Below, piece after piece: positions 18,054-29,383 of a stretch of 64,000 bases of DNA. The translations under genes were made by a program, and so were the position numbers. Every line of letters begins with the position of its first letter. Positions within the stretch are counted from its first letter, which is position 1. Under the pieces are notes generated by a model, which was not told where the DNA came from, searched no databases, and worked only from the letters and a program-made list of their open reading frames with translations. This DNA comes from CAZRWD01 sp964603785 (GTDB lineage: Bacteria; Fermentibacterota; Fermentibacteria; Fermentibacterales; Fermentibacteraceae), in NCBI GenBank assembly GCA_964603785.1, contig CAZRWD010000004.1, positions 131,368-195,367 of the forward strand. Reading direction: 5' to 3'.

Positions 18054-19016
18054 ATGACGGACAGCGGAACCACCCGCATCGAGCTGGCGACATCCGAGGC
18101 CGGCGAGGTATTCGGCCCCGGAGACTCCTATCTCAGGCTGATCTGCAGCAGGCTGGGCGTGACCGCGGCCTACAGGGACGGGTTCCTCGTGTTCAACGGG
18201 CCCTCCGAGGCGGCGGAGAGGGCCGCGCGCGTCGCGTCGAAGCTGCTGGAGGAGTTGCGCATCGCCGGGACCGTCCGGGAGATGACCCTCTATACCGCGC
18301 TGGACTTCCCGCAGCCCTCCGAGTCGGACCTGGACCTGCCGGTGCCCGGGAAGGCCGGGAGGGTGCAGCCGAGGACGCCCGGCCAGGCCGACTACATAAG
18401 GGCCATCAGGCAGAGCGAGATCGTGTTCAGCATCGGGCCCGCCGGGACCGGGAAGACCTTCCTCGCCGTGGCGGCCGCCGTGGCGGCTCTGCGCGACGGC
18501 CTGGTGGAGCGGATAGTGATCACCCGCCCGGCCGTCGAGGCCGGCGAGAACCTGGGCTTCCTCCCGGGCGACCTCCAGCAGAAGATCGACCCCTACCTGA
18601 AACCCATCTACGACGCCCTGAACGACACGATCTCCCCCGCGCGCCTCAGACGCAGCCTCGACAACGGAGTCATCGAGGTGGCCCCGCTGGCGTACATGCG
18701 CGGCAGGACCCTCAACGACGCGTTCGTGATCCTCGACGAGGCCCAGAACACCACCCTCACGCAGCTCAAGATGTTCCTGACGAGGCTCGGCTTCAGGTCG
18801 AGGGCCGTGATCACCGGGGACATCACCCAGATCGACCTCAGGCCCGCATCCTCCTCCGGGCTGGTCAGGGTGCGGCCGATACTGGACTCCGTGGAGGGGA
18901 TAGCCTTCGTATACCTGGCGGAGAGGGATGTCGTTAGGCATCCCCTGGTCCAGAGGATTATATCCGCATTCTCCAGGGCGGAGACCGTCGGTCGCGGGGA
19001 GGAGCCCGAGGGATGA
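18054..19016 (+). CDS. phoH: PhoH-like ATPase
   Basis: A 320-residue PhoH/PhoL-family ATPase. The Walker A GPAGTGKT is at residues 128-135 and Walker B is VILDEAQN, followed by the TGDITQIDL block and an N-terminal KH-like region. PhoH proteins are usually linked with YbeY in RNA metabolism, and ybeY is two genes downstream here. Start ATG 18054; the stop overlaps pgpH by four bases (ATGA). It heads the phoH-pgpH-ybeY-hlyC-recO-glyQS operon. Confidence 0.94.
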   Translation: MTDSGTTRIELATSEAGEVFGPGDSYLRLICSRLGVTAAYRDGFLVFNGPSEAAERAARVASKLLEELRIAGTVREMTLYTALDFPQPSESDLDLPVPGKAGRVQPRTPGQADYIRAIRQSEIVFSIGPAGTGKTFLAVAAAVAALRDGLVERIVITRPAVEAGENLGFLPGDLQQKIDPYLKPIYDALNDTISPARLRRSLDNGVIEVAPLAYMRGRTLNDAFVILDEAQNTTLTQLKMFLTRLGFRSRAVITGDITQIDLRPASSSGLVRVRPILDSVEGIAFVYLAERDVVRHPLVQRIISAFSRAETVGRGEEPEG

Positions 19017-21073
19017 GGAAGGATCCGAGGGTTCTCGCCGGGTTGTCCGGGCTGGCGGTCATCTCCGGCGTCTACCTGGCCCTGCTGTCCCCGTCGCTCG
19101 CCATGACGGACTTCGAGGTCCAGCAGGGGCAGCTGGTGAGCGAGGCCGTGACAGCCCCCTTCGGCTTCGAGGTCCCGCTCTCCGGCGACGAGATGGACGC
19201 CCTCCACGATCAGACGGCCATAGCCGTCCCCTTCTACCTCTTCTACTCGGATGCCGTGTGGCCCGCCCTCGCGCCCAGGCTCGAGTCCAGCCTCGGCATC
19301 TGCACCGATCTGCGCTATTTCGACAGCACCTTTGCAGACAACGCCATACGCGATCTCTCCGTCTTCTACGACAAGGGGGTCTTCGACCTCGACGAGGTGA
19401 GGCGCCTCTACGCGGGCGATCTCGCGGTCCTGAGGCGCGGCGACGATTCGGGCTCCGTCACGCAGATCGCCGGCCTGAACATCCACAGCCTGACGGAGGT
19501 GTCGGCCGCCTTCTCCTCGACCCTGCGGGGTGGCGGCCTCCCGGCGGGCATGGCCGACACGATAGCCTCCTCGCTGACCCCGAACGTGCTCCCCGACGAA
19601 CCCAGGCGCGAGTCCGCCATCCTGGAGCAGCTCTCGGTCATCAACCCTGTGGACACGGTCCTGGCGGCCGGGGACACGATCATCCCCGCGGGCGGGATCG
19701 TGACGGAGCGGACCGTGAGGTACATCGAGGCCCTCAGGTCCGCCCAGGCCCAGGGCGTGGCCGGCAGGAGGTTCCGCTATACGCTGGGCAGACTGCTCCT
19801 CCTGGCGGGCATACTCGCGCTCGCCGTCCTGTACACCAGGGACTCCATGCCGGAGGCCTGGAAGTCGACCTCGCGGCTGCTCCTGCTCTGCACCACATGG
19901 TCGGTCACCGTCGCCGCCACCGGCCTTTCCTGGCTGGTGCTCGGCCAGCTCTACAGCGGGTCGTTCGCCACCTTCGCCACATTCGGGGCGGTCCACACGA
20001 GCGTGTTCTTCCGCAGGCGCGACGCGGCGGTCTACACCTTCCTGTTCGCCATGCTCTCGGCCCTCGGACAGCCGCATCCCTACTGCAGCATGATGGTGAC
20101 CTCGGTCTCGGGCGTGCTCGCCGCCTACCTCGTCTGGGACCTCCGCAGGCGCAGCAGCATCCCGAAGAGCATCCTCTTCTCCGCCCTCGGCGGGACGCTG
20201 GCTCTGGTCCTCTGCAGGCTGCTCGACATCGGCCTGGCAGGAACGCCCCTGTGGACGAGCGCTCTGGAGACCCTCCTGTCCCCAGTCGCCGGGATCGGCG
20301 CGGCCACCGCCCTTCTCTTCTCGTTCGAGAAGATCTTCGGTGTCAGCACGCTGCTCTCGATAGAGGAGGTCAGGAACAGGAACCACCCGCTCCTCCTCGA
20401 GCTCAGCAAGTGGGCCATGGGAACATGGCAGCACTCGCAGCACGTGGCCGATCTCGCGTCGGAGGCCGCCCGTGCCATAGACGCGAACTCGGGGCTCGCG
20501 GAGGCCGGAGGGCTCTTCCACGACATCGGCAAGGTCCGTGACCCCAGGCATTTCATAGAGAACCTCGCCCCGGGCTCCCCCAATCCGCACGACGAGCTCC
20601 ACCCGGTCGAGAGCGTCAGGAAGGTGATCGCCCACGTGGCGGAGGGGAGGCGCCTGGCCAGGAAGTTCAGGGTCCCTCCCCCCGTGGCCGACATCATCGG
20701 GGAGCATCACGGGACGACCATCATGAAGGTCTTCCTCGAGAAGGCCAGGAACCAGGCCGCGGACGGGGCGGAGGTCGATCCCGACGACTTCCGATACCCC
20801 GGGCCGAGACCGCGCAGCCGCGAGGCGGCCATCGTGATGCTGGCCGACGCCGTCGAGTCGGCCACGAAGAACCTGGACGCCTCGAGCGCCGACTCCCTGC
20901 CCGAGATAATCCGTGAGATAATCGAGGACCGTGACTCGGATGGACAGCTCGATGACTGCCATATCACCAGGGGCAACCTCAGGACGATCCAGGAGGCCTT
21001 CCTGAAGGTCCTGAGGGGCAGGTTCCACGAAAGGGTGAAGGACTATCCGCATGGATCAGGAACCGAGCGTTGA
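19013..21073 (+). CDS. pgpH: 7TM-HD family c-di-AMP phosphodiesterase (PgpH-like)
   Basis: A 686-residue membrane protein with one N-terminal helix, a long extracytoplasmic domain, about seven transmembrane helices (residues 260-440) and a C-terminal HD domain. The HD block is FHDIGKVRDPRHFIEN with His503-Asp504, followed by NPHDELHP and the EHHGT motif characteristic of PgpH. Family members hydrolyse c-di-AMP. The gene order phoH-pgpH-ybeY matches Firmicutes and other phyla. It implies c-di-AMP signalling in this organism. Confidence 0.9.
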   Translation: MRKDPRVLAGLSGLAVISGVYLALLSPSLAMTDFEVQQGQLVSEAVTAPFGFEVPLSGDEMDALHDQTAIAVPFYLFYSDAVWPALAPRLESSLGICTDLRYFDSTFADNAIRDLSVFYDKGVFDLDEVRRLYAGDLAVLRRGDDSGSVTQIAGLNIHSLTEVSAAFSSTLRGGGLPAGMADTIASSLTPNVLPDEPRRESAILEQLSVINPVDTVLAAGDTIIPAGGIVTERTVRYIEALRSAQAQGVAGRRFRYTLGRLLLLAGILALAVLYTRDSMPEAWKSTSRLLLLCTTWSVTVAATGLSWLVLGQLYSGSFATFATFGAVHTSVFFRRRDAAVYTFLFAMLSALGQPHPYCSMMVTSVSGVLAAYLVWDLRRRSSIPKSILFSALGGTLALVLCRLLDIGLAGTPLWTSALETLLSPVAGIGAATALLFSFEKIFGVSTLLSIEEVRNRNHPLLLELSKWAMGTWQHSQHVADLASEAARAIDANSGLAEAGGLFHDIGKVRDPRHFIENLAPGSPNPHDELHPVESVRKVIAHVAEGRRLARKFRVPPPVADIIGEHHGTTIMKVFLEKARNQAADGAEVDPDDFRYPGPRPRSREAAIVMLADAVESATKNLDASSADSLPEIIREIIEDRDSDGQLDDCHITRGNLRTIQEAFLKVLRGRFHERVKDYPHGSGTER

Positions 21074-21439
21074 GGCGCTCGTCGAAGACCCCGGCATCGA
21101 CACCGCCGAGCTCCTCGGGATCATCTCTCCCCAGGTGAGGGGGCCCGTGGAGGTGGTCCTCGCCGACCCCGGCTGCATGCGCATTCTGAACCGGGACTAC
21201 CGCCACGTCGACAGACCCACGGATGTCCTGACATTCGACCTGTCCGAGGGCGGAGAAGGGCCCGAGGGCGTGATCTATGTCGACGCCAGGCTGAATCCCC
21301 CCCTCGAAGCTCTGCTGGAGAGGATCTTCCACGGATATCTCCACCTGGCCGGCATGAGGCACGACACGCCGGATGAACACGAGGCCATGGACGCCCGGGT
21401 CGCCGGCATGGTGGCCGCGGCGACAGAGGCTGTCTCGAG

Positions 21440-21443
<4 letters not shown>
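21051..21443 (+). CDS. ybeY: Endoribonuclease YbeY, rRNA maturation
   Basis: A 130-residue metal-dependent RNase. The zinc triad is in HGYLHLAGMRHDTPDEHEAM (His at positions 1, 5 and 11), with RPTDVLTFDL upstream. The canonical Tyr before the last Asp-His is replaced by Met-Arg, a mild change. The start overlaps pgpH by 23 bases and the end overlaps the next gene by ATGA. Confidence 0.93.
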
Positions 21444-22647
<1,204 letters not shown>

Positions 22648-22651
<4 letters not shown>

Positions 22652-23403
22652 GGACCACCACCCCGGCCGTCGTCCTCCGGCGGGTTCGATGGAGCGAGAG
22701 CTCTCTGATACTGACTCTCTACTCGATCGATCTCGGCAGGATCTCCGCGATCGCCAAGGGCGCGCTCCGTCCGGGCAGCCGGTTCCACGGGTCGCTCGAG
22801 CTCTTCGGCTTCCTGGAGGCCACCATCACCCTGCGCGAGGGCAGGGAGCTGGAGACCCTAGTGGAGGCCTCCGTCATCGACCCGGGAGGCAGCCTCAGGG
22901 GTGATCCGCTGGCCTTCGCCCATGCCTGCCTGATCGCCGAATGGGTCACGGGCCTCCTCGAGGGCCCGGAATCCTCGGCGGAGGTCTACCATCTGCTGTC
23001 CAGGGTCTTCGCCATGCTCCCGGCCGCCAGGTCGAAGTGGGCGGTGACCTGTGCGGCGGTGGAGTGCCTGCTGAGGCTCTCCGGCCTCGGGATGGAGGTC
23101 GACCGCTGCACCAGGTGCGGGGAGCCCTCACCGGGCGCCGCAGGATGGACACATGCGGGCGGAGGTCTCGTCTGCCCGGGCTGTCGCGCGGTGGATGACA
23201 TCGAGGTGGCGCCGGGTGTGCTGGAGTTCATAAGGACCTGCAGGAGGACCGGCATCGACGGGGCTGCGAGGACCGGCCTCTGGAAGGGCGGCTACCGGTC
23301 CTGCCACGATCTCATGAGAGACTTCGCCCAGGCTCACAACCAGTCCGGGCTGAGACTGCGCTCCCTAGCGGTACTGGAGGATCTGGAAGATGGCAAATGC
23401 TGA
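22648..23403 (+). CDS. recO: DNA repair protein RecO
   Basis: A 251-residue RecO of the RecFOR pathway, with an N-terminal OB-fold (AVVLRRVRWSESSLILTLYS...GRISAIAKGA) and a helical domain carrying a four-Cys zinc site (CTRCGE and CPGC). Starts at TTG, overlapping the previous stop as TTGA; no better start exists before the OB-fold. The 3' end overlaps glyQS by 14 bases. Confidence 0.92.
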
Positions 23404-24709
23404 AGAGCTGATGAAGAAGCTGGTCTCGCTGTGCAAGCGCCTGGGTTTCGTCTTCCAGTCCGGGGAGGTGTACGGCGGGCTGCAGTCCGCATGGGACTAC
23501 GGACCGCTGGGGGTGGAGCTCAAGAGGAACATCGAGGCGAGCTGGTGGAATGCGATGGTGCGCACCCGCTCCGACATCTTCGGCGTGGACACCGCCATCA
23601 TCACGCACCCGGAGGTATGGCGCGCCTCGGGGCATGTGGAGAACTTCCACGATCCGCTCGTCGACTGCCTGAAGTGCCGCTCCCGTTTCAGGGCGGACCA
23701 GGTCGGGGATGCCTGCCCCTCCTGCGGAGGCGCCCTGACGGCCCCGCGCGACTTCAGCCTGATGTTCCGGACCCAGATGGGCGCCGTGGACGACGAGGCC
23801 GCCCAGGTGTACCTCAGGCCCGAGACCTGCCAGTCGATCTACGTCAACTTCAGGAACATCGTGAACGCATCCAGGCCGTCCCTGCCATTCGGCATCGCGC
23901 AGATAGGCAAGGCCTTCAGGAACGAGATCACCGCGCGGAACTTCGTGTTCCGGTCGCGCGAGTTCGAGCAGATGGAGATGGAGTTCTTCTGCAGGCCCGG
24001 GGAGGCGGACCGCTGGATGGAGTACTGGGTGGCCGAACGCCTCGCCTGGTACGGCACCCTCGGGATCAGGAGCGGGAACCTCCGCCTGAGACCGCACGCC
24101 GCGGAGGAGCTGGCCCACTACGCAAGGGCCTGCACGGACATCGAGTACACCTTCCCCTTCGCCCCCGACGGATTCGGGGAGCTCGAGGGCGTCGCCAACA
24201 GGACCGACTACGACCTGAAGGCGCACATGGCCGCCAGCGGTCAGGATCTCTCCTACATCGACCAGGCGAACAACGAGAAGCTCGTCCCGTGGACCGTGGA
24301 GACATCCGGCGGAGTAGGCAGGACCTTCCTCGCCGTCCTCCTCGACGCCTACCACGAGGATGTGATAGAGGGAAGGGAGCGGGTGGTCATGAAGCTCTCC
24401 CCCGCGCTCGCCCCCGTGAAGGCGGCCGTCCTCCCCCTGTCCCGGAGCCTGGAGGACATGGCCAGGCCTGTCGCCGACCTGCTGCGCCCCCACTGGCCCG
24501 TCAACTTCGATGTGACCGGCTCGATAGGCAAGCGCTACAGGAGGATGGACGAGATAGGAACCCCCTACTGCATCACGTGGGACTTCGACTCCGAGAGCGA
24601 CGGGGCCGTTACGATACGGGAGAGGGACTCTCTCGAGCAGGTGCGCGTCCCGGTCGACAGGCTGGTGGACACTCTCCGGGGCTTCCTCACCGGCGGTTTC
24701 CGGCCGTGA
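23390..24709 (+). CDS. glyS: Glycyl-tRNA synthetase, single-chain dimeric type
   Basis: A 439-residue class II enzyme of the alpha2 type (also called glyQS), not the alpha/beta tetramer. Class II blocks are visible: YGPLGVELKRNI, IAQIGKAFRNEITARN with F-R-SREFEQMEMEFF (motif 2), and SIGKRYRRMDEIGTPYC in the anticodon-binding domain. A four-Cys site (CLKC and CPSC) is near residues 87-111. Last gene of the phoH operon; its end overlaps the convergent 1526-residue gene by 23 bases. Confidence 0.96.
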   Translation: MANAEELMKKLVSLCKRLGFVFQSGEVYGGLQSAWDYGPLGVELKRNIEASWWNAMVRTRSDIFGVDTAIITHPEVWRASGHVENFHDPLVDCLKCRSRFRADQVGDACPSCGGALTAPRDFSLMFRTQMGAVDDEAAQVYLRPETCQSIYVNFRNIVNASRPSLPFGIAQIGKAFRNEITARNFVFRSREFEQMEMEFFCRPGEADRWMEYWVAERLAWYGTLGIRSGNLRLRPHAAEELAHYARACTDIEYTFPFAPDGFGELEGVANRTDYDLKAHMAASGQDLSYIDQANNEKLVPWTVETSGGVGRTFLAVLLDAYHEDVIEGRERVVMKLSPALAPVKAAVLPLSRSLEDMARPVADLLRPHWPVNFDVTGSIGKRYRRMDEIGTPYCITWDFDSESDGAVTIRERDSLEQVRVPVDRLVDTLRGFLTGGFRP

Positions 24710-27700
24710 GAGCCTCGGCCAGGTGGGCGAATGCTCCGAGGAGCGCTCCCATGCCCTTCGGCACGGATTCGGAGGCCCGCCAGGCGGCGAGGATCCTCCC
24801 TCCACCGGCGAGGCCAACCCTTATGAACAGGTAGCGGGAGTCCGCCGAGAGCATCTCGCGCAGCACTCCGGGGGCGTCATCCTCTATGTCCCGCAGCCCC
24901 GAGAGTATCTCCGGCGGGCCGAAGGAGACCGGATCCCCTCCCGGGGCATCCATCATCAGGTACTCGCACCGCAGGGCGTTCCGTATCTCGTCGGCGATCC
25001 GTCCGACCTGGACCACGGGTTCCGAGGCGAGTCTCAGAGCGGCCCGGCCGATCTGCAGGTCCCAGCCGGGGTCGCCCGTCTCGAGGATCGACATGGCAGG
25101 CTTGCCGGAGAATGTGCTGGACATGGACGGGTTCCACAGGGTCGACCTGTCCCTGCCGTTGTCCTTGCTCTCGTAGAGGGCGACGTCCGCCCTCCTGAGG
25201 AGCAGCTCCGCGGCCTCCCCGTGGATCGGGGCCACGGATATGCCGATGCTGACCGTGACCGGCCTTCGGTCGGGTCTGAGGACCTCGGCCGACACCCTCC
25301 GCCTTATCCTCTCGGCGATGGTGAGCGCGTTCCTCTCGGAGGCGCCGGGCAGGATCACGCCGAACTCCTCTCCGCCAAGCCGTCCCACCACGTCGTTGGG
25401 CCTCACGGTGGCCGTCACGCATTCCACGAACCTGCGCAGGAGGAGGTCTCCCTCCCTGTGTCCGAAGCCGTCGTTGACCGCCTTGAAGAAGTCCAGGTCG
25501 AGCATCAGGATCGCCAGGGGCCTCTGCCGCGAGATCGAACCCGACGACAGCAGGTCCTTGAGCCTGGCGAACCACATGGCTGCGATCCTCGCTCCCGTCA
25601 TGCTGTCGTGCTGGGTCTGCCTCTCGAGCTCGCGCAGCGCGATGGATGCGCCGATCTGCTTCGCGAAGCAGAGGAACACCTTCTGCCTCTCGCCGGAGAG
25701 GGTGTCGAACGGGGAGTCCGTCTCGACTACGAGGTAGTGGCCCTCATGGGGCGTCTCGGAGGCTGCCCTGCGGTCGACCCCGGGGTATGAGGGAGTCCTC
25801 CCCAGCTCGACGGCGTGTATGAACCGGCTCCCGAAGATGTCCCGTCCGAAGCAGTCGAGGACGGCCGGGCCGCTGCGCGAGCTGCCCGCGACCTCCTCCA
25901 TCCTCCGCGTCGGGGGGAGGCCTGTTCCGAAGCCGCGGCTCTCCATGGTCTCCCACCTGCTGTTCTCCGTGTGCAGGACGGAGATGCGCATCGCGGAGGA
26001 GAACAGCGTCAGAGTCTCGAGACCCCATCCGACGTCGGATCTGACGGCTGGCTCTCCGCCGACCTGCTCGAGTCCGGGGAACGACACTCCCTCCCTGCGA
26101 AGAAGTTCGAGCGCGCCGTCGCGGATCTCGCGGAGGTCTCCGGCCGGATCGAGTCCGCAGACCCTTCCGAGGCCGGCCCTCCTGGCCTTCAGCCGGTCGA
26201 GCGAGGCGAAGCCCCAGGCGGAGGCGGTGTCCAGCCCGGCCTCGACGTGCCTGTCCAGCTCCTCCGTGAGCAGGGCGGCCTCGACCTCCCGTAGCCTCGA
26301 GCGGGGAAGGTCCAGGACGCTCCTGGCCTGGAGGATCAGCCAGACGAGGAGCAGCCTGTCCAGCTGTCTCGCGGCGATCTGGGCGGTCCAGAGCACGCGC
26401 TCCGCCTCCGCGTGCCGGCCCGTCTGCATGGCGTTGATGCACAGCCGCCAGGCCGGGATCACCTCCTCCATGGTGGGGCGGTACTTGTCGGCCAGGACCG
26501 CTCCGATTGCCCTCGCTGCCTGCTCCGCGCCCCGCGCCCAGGCTTCGAGGGCCAGGTAGATGCCCGCCGGTATGCGGTCGAAGGAGGGGTTCTCCCTGAT
26601 GGACGAAGCTATTGTCTCCGCGGCCCTCCCGGGATCGCCCCCGCCTTCGAGCGCCTCCAGGAGGGCCAGCGTGCCGGGGATGAATTCGTCGGCCTCCGGG
26701 GGGCGGACGCCCCTACCGCACTGGTAGGCCATGAACGCCCTGTACCAGGACAGGTAGGCGGACTCCGAGGAGGACGGATCCCTTCCCAGGCGGGAGTACT
26801 CCTCCATGAGACGGGCGGCCGACCCGAAGTCCAGCATCCTCACCGACAGCGCCGCGAGCCTGCTCAGGGCGAAAGCGCTGTACTGAACGTTCTCGGCTGC
26901 GACCGCCCTGTCGTGGACCGTCTTCATGCTGGCGATCATGCTCCGAATGGAATAGCCCGGGAGCCGCTCCTCGCAGACTATCAGATAGGACAGGATCTCC
27001 GAGACCGAGGCGGCGTCCTTCCTGTTCTCCGCCAGGAGGAGCGCCCGCTCGAGTGACTCGGCTGCACGGGAGAGCTCCCCTGCATGGAGATAGACGCGCC
27101 CCCTGCACATCTCGAGGACCTGCCTGGCCTCCGGCTCCCCCGCCACGGGCTCCTCCCCGGCCTGGTCCAGCCATGCGAAGGCCTCCGGTATCCGTGCGGA
27201 GAGGGCGAACGCCACGGCCGTCCAGGCCCTGATCATCATCCTGCTCTGCGCCGTCATCCCCCCGGGCATCTCCCTGAGGGATGCGGCGAGGCGGGAGGCC
27301 AGCTCGAGCTGGGCGTCCAGGGCGGAGAACACCCTGACCGCGAGCGAGGTGATCATGGGCGCCACCGGACTGCACGCCTGCCCGCCGAAGCAGTCCTCCA
27401 GCAGCAGATCGAGGATGCGCCTGGCCCTGCCGGGTTCGCCCTCGCGGAAGTCGAGCTCGGCGAGACGCGTCAGCGCTATCGTCCCCAGAGCCGTTCCGCG
27501 CTCCCTCTCGGCCCACGACTCGAGGAAGGGCCTGAGCGCCTCTCCGTCGAGCCCCTCCAGCCTGGACGGCTCTATCGCCAGGAGGATCGTCTCGGCCTCG
27601 GAGGACGAGTAGGTGTCGGATGGGAGGCCGGCGATCCTTCCGGCCAGAGAGGCGGTGAGGTCGAGCTCCCCCGACTCCCGGGAGAGCATCAGCGCGTCAT

Positions 27701-29267
27701 AGAGGATCTTGCCCAGGGGGCCCGGGTCCTCGCCCGCGAACAGGGCCGCCGCCAGCAGCTCGGAGAGAGTGGCTGCGGGGCTGGCGAGCGAGTAGGTGAC
27801 CAGGCGCTCCTCCCACTCGGCGGTGTCGCCGCCCTCGAGCAGGATGCTCCTGGGAAGGGCGGGACCCGCGGTCCACTCGGGCCTGTGCTTCTCGCCGGTC
27901 CTCACGACGAGCCCCTCCTTCTCGAGCTTCTCGAGCGATCCGGCCGTAGTGCCCGGATCCTCCTCCAGCACGAATGCGATGGCCGCCGCGCCGAGAGCTG
28001 ATGCGGCATGAGCGAGGAGCGCCAGTATCTCCCTCTCGACGGCGCCCTTCCCGAGAAGCTCCTGGAGCCCGTCCTCCCCGCGCCTCGAGGCCGGGGCCGC
28101 CTGGAACTCCCATTCCGCACCATGCCTTGCGAGCGTCCCCTGCCCCGAGAGCATGCGGATGACCGACAGGACGTCCTCGGGCCTGCGTGCGCCGGTCTCC
28201 CGGAGGTGTTCGAGCAGGCCCTCCGGAGGGGCCTCTGCCGCCAGGAACAGGGGAAGAGTCTCTTCGAGCGTCATGGACACGGCCTCGGCGGACACCTCGT
28301 GGACCGTCGGGAGATGCATCCCTCCGGGGAGGGAGGCCCTGCGGTCCGTCCTCACCATCACGGCCCAGGCGGAGGTCGCGTCCCCGAGGGCGGAGACGAG
28401 TTCCCCGAGCTCGCCCAGCCTCGTGGAGCGGAGGCGTATCTCGACGCAGAGCGGCCGACCGCCGGAGAACGCCGCCAGAGCCCCGCCCAGATCCGTTCCG
28501 GAGCTCCCCGCGGCGGGGGAGAGGCTGGCCAGGATGGAATCCCCGGCCGTCAGCTCCGAGGATGTCCTGGCCTCGATGGTCAGCCATCCGGAGTTCTCGA
28601 GGTCGGCGAGCATCTCACGGCACAGCTGGTGCGTGGTCCTGGGATCGCCTCCATGCATGAGGAAGAGAGCCCCGCCGCCCTCGCGCATGGTGTCCGGCAG
28701 CTTCTGCTGCAGCCCGGTAAGGATGCGGTCGAGGCCGTACACCCTGATGGGCGGCCGGTACTGGCGCGCTATCAGGGGATCGGCGACCCTGCCCGACAGG
28801 GGCGGGACCGGTTCCCACTCCGGCCCTCCGCCGTCGCCCGGCGGCAGGTCGAGCATCTGCAGCCTTCGCGGGCTGTCCCCGGTCGACACCATCAGGCCGG
28901 GCTCCGCGCATATCCCGGAGAGCCCCTGCATGGAGAGATAGAGCATCGTCTCCGCGAACTGCTGGAGTAGCGGCGGAGCCAGGTCGCGGATGCTGTCCGG
29001 GGCGTGCTCTCCGGCCAGGTAGGAGCGAACGGTGATCGCCCCGTCTCCCGGGTGGATCCTCTGGAAGAGATAGGGCCTGAGGAGCGAAGGGCAGAAGAGG
29101 CCGCGGTGCATCCTCCAGCGGGCATAGGCGCCGTCGGCTTCGGATCCCGAGAGGATGCTCACCACGCAGGGCCTCCCGGACTCCTGAAGGTCGCCCGCCA
29201 GGTGGTCCACCCTGCCCTCACGCTCCAGCAGCGGTCTCCTCAGCTCGAATCGACCGTTGACGACCAA
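24687..29267 (-). CDS. Giant signalling protein: pseudokinase, STAND-like, TPR, GAF, active GGDEF
   Basis: A 1526-residue protein starting at TTG 29267, nine bases after AAGGAGG. Residues 4-142 follow the layout of a Ser/Thr kinase (GRFELRRPLLEREG at the glycine loop, MEYVEG-like RSYLAGEHA), but the HRDLKP loop reads GLSGICAEPGLMV, so it should be inactive. Residues 171-400 resemble an AAA/STAND ATPase whose P-loop (LFLMHGGDPRTT) lacks GKT. Residues 500-1000 are TPR-like helices, 1020-1215 a GAF-like domain, and 1220-1378 a GGDEF domain with intact GGEEF (1298-1302) and an RxxD inhibitory site (1289-1292). About 148 further residues follow. Likely makes c-di-GMP in response to an unknown signal. 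Confidence 0.82.
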   Translation of the reverse strand: MVVNGRFELRRPLLEREGRVDHLAGDLQESGRPCVVSILSGSEADGAYARWRMHRGLFCPSLLRPYLFQRIHPGDGAITVRSYLAGEHAPDSIRDLAPPLLQQFAETMLYLSMQGLSGICAEPGLMVSTGDSPRRLQMLDLPPGDGGGPEWEPVPPLSGRVADPLIARQYRPPIRVYGLDRILTGLQQKLPDTMREGGGALFLMHGGDPRTTHQLCREMLADLENSGWLTIEARTSSELTAGDSILASLSPAAGSSGTDLGGALAAFSGGRPLCVEIRLRSTRLGELGELVSALGDATSAWAVMVRTDRRASLPGGMHLPTVHEVSAEAVSMTLEETLPLFLAAEAPPEGLLEHLRETGARRPEDVLSVIRMLSGQGTLARHGAEWEFQAAPASRRGEDGLQELLGKGAVEREILALLAHAASALGAAAIAFVLEEDPGTTAGSLEKLEKEGLVVRTGEKHRPEWTAGPALPRSILLEGGDTAEWEERLVTYSLASPAATLSELLAAALFAGEDPGPLGKILYDALMLSRESGELDLTASLAGRIAGLPSDTYSSSEAETILLAIEPSRLEGLDGEALRPFLESWAERERGTALGTIALTRLAELDFREGEPGRARRILDLLLEDCFGGQACSPVAPMITSLAVRVFSALDAQLELASRLAASLREMPGGMTAQSRMMIRAWTAVAFALSARIPEAFAWLDQAGEEPVAGEPEARQVLEMCRGRVYLHAGELSRAAESLERALLLAENRKDAASVSEILSYLIVCEERLPGYSIRSMIASMKTVHDRAVAAENVQYSAFALSRLAALSVRMLDFGSAARLMEEYSRLGRDPSSSESAYLSWYRAFMAYQCGRGVRPPEADEFIPGTLALLEALEGGGDPGRAAETIASSIRENPSFDRIPAGIYLALEAWARGAEQAARAIGAVLADKYRPTMEEVIPAWRLCINAMQTGRHAEAERVLWTAQIAARQLDRLLLVWLILQARSVLDLPRSRLREVEAALLTEELDRHVEAGLDTASAWGFASLDRLKARRAGLGRVCGLDPAGDLREIRDGALELLRREGVSFPGLEQVGGEPAVRSDVGWGLETLTLFSSAMRISVLHTENSRWETMESRGFGTGLPPTRRMEEVAGSSRSGPAVLDCFGRDIFGSRFIHAVELGRTPSYPGVDRRAASETPHEGHYLVVETDSPFDTLSGERQKVFLCFAKQIGASIALRELERQTQHDSMTGARIAAMWFARLKDLLSSGSISRQRPLAILMLDLDFFKAVNDGFGHREGDLLLRRFVECVTATVRPNDVVGRLGGEEFGVILPGASERNALTIAERIRRRVSAEVLRPDRRPVTVSIGISVAPIHGEAAELLLRRADVALYESKDNGRDRSTLWNPSMSSTFSGKPAMSILETGDPGWDLQIGRAALRLASEPVVQVGRIADEIRNALRCEYLMMDAPGGDPVSFGPPEILSGLRDIEDDAPGVLREMLSADSRYLFIRVGLAGGGRILAAWRASESVPKGMGALLGAFAHLAEALTAGNRR

Positions 29268-29297
29268 GGGGAGCGGCCTCCTTGCGCTGGCTGCGGG

Positions 29298-29325
29298 TTG
29301 CCCGGGTTGCTCAGGAGATTATCTT
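29298..29325 (+). promoter_or_regulatory. Candidate divergent promoter region upstream of valS
   Basis: TTGCCC (29298-29303), 16 bases, TATCTT (29320-29325) reads toward valS. On the other strand GATAAT (29323-29318) could be the -10 for the giant signalling gene, though its -35 is poor. The two -10 boxes overlap, so the two directions might compete. Confidence 0.35.
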
Positions 29326-29344
29326 ACAACCCCGTTGCAGTATC

Positions 29345-29366
29345 CGCCAGGACCCGCGTCCTGGCG
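29345..29366 (+). promoter_or_regulatory. Leader hairpin just upstream of the valS ribosome site
   Basis: A perfect nine-base-pair stem (CGCCAGGAC / GTCCTGGCG) with loop CCGC ends four bases before the GGAAGGG ribosome site of valS. It falls within the predicted leader RNA. It has no T run, so it is not a plain terminator; it could insulate or modulate translation. Confidence 0.45.
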
Positions 29367-29383
29367 ATCAGGAAGGGAACGAA

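Noticed and set aside
24687..29267. A STAND-type defence (Avs-like) protein
   Set aside because: The P-loop is lost, the effector end is a working GGDEF domain and no defence genes are near, so signalling is the better reading.
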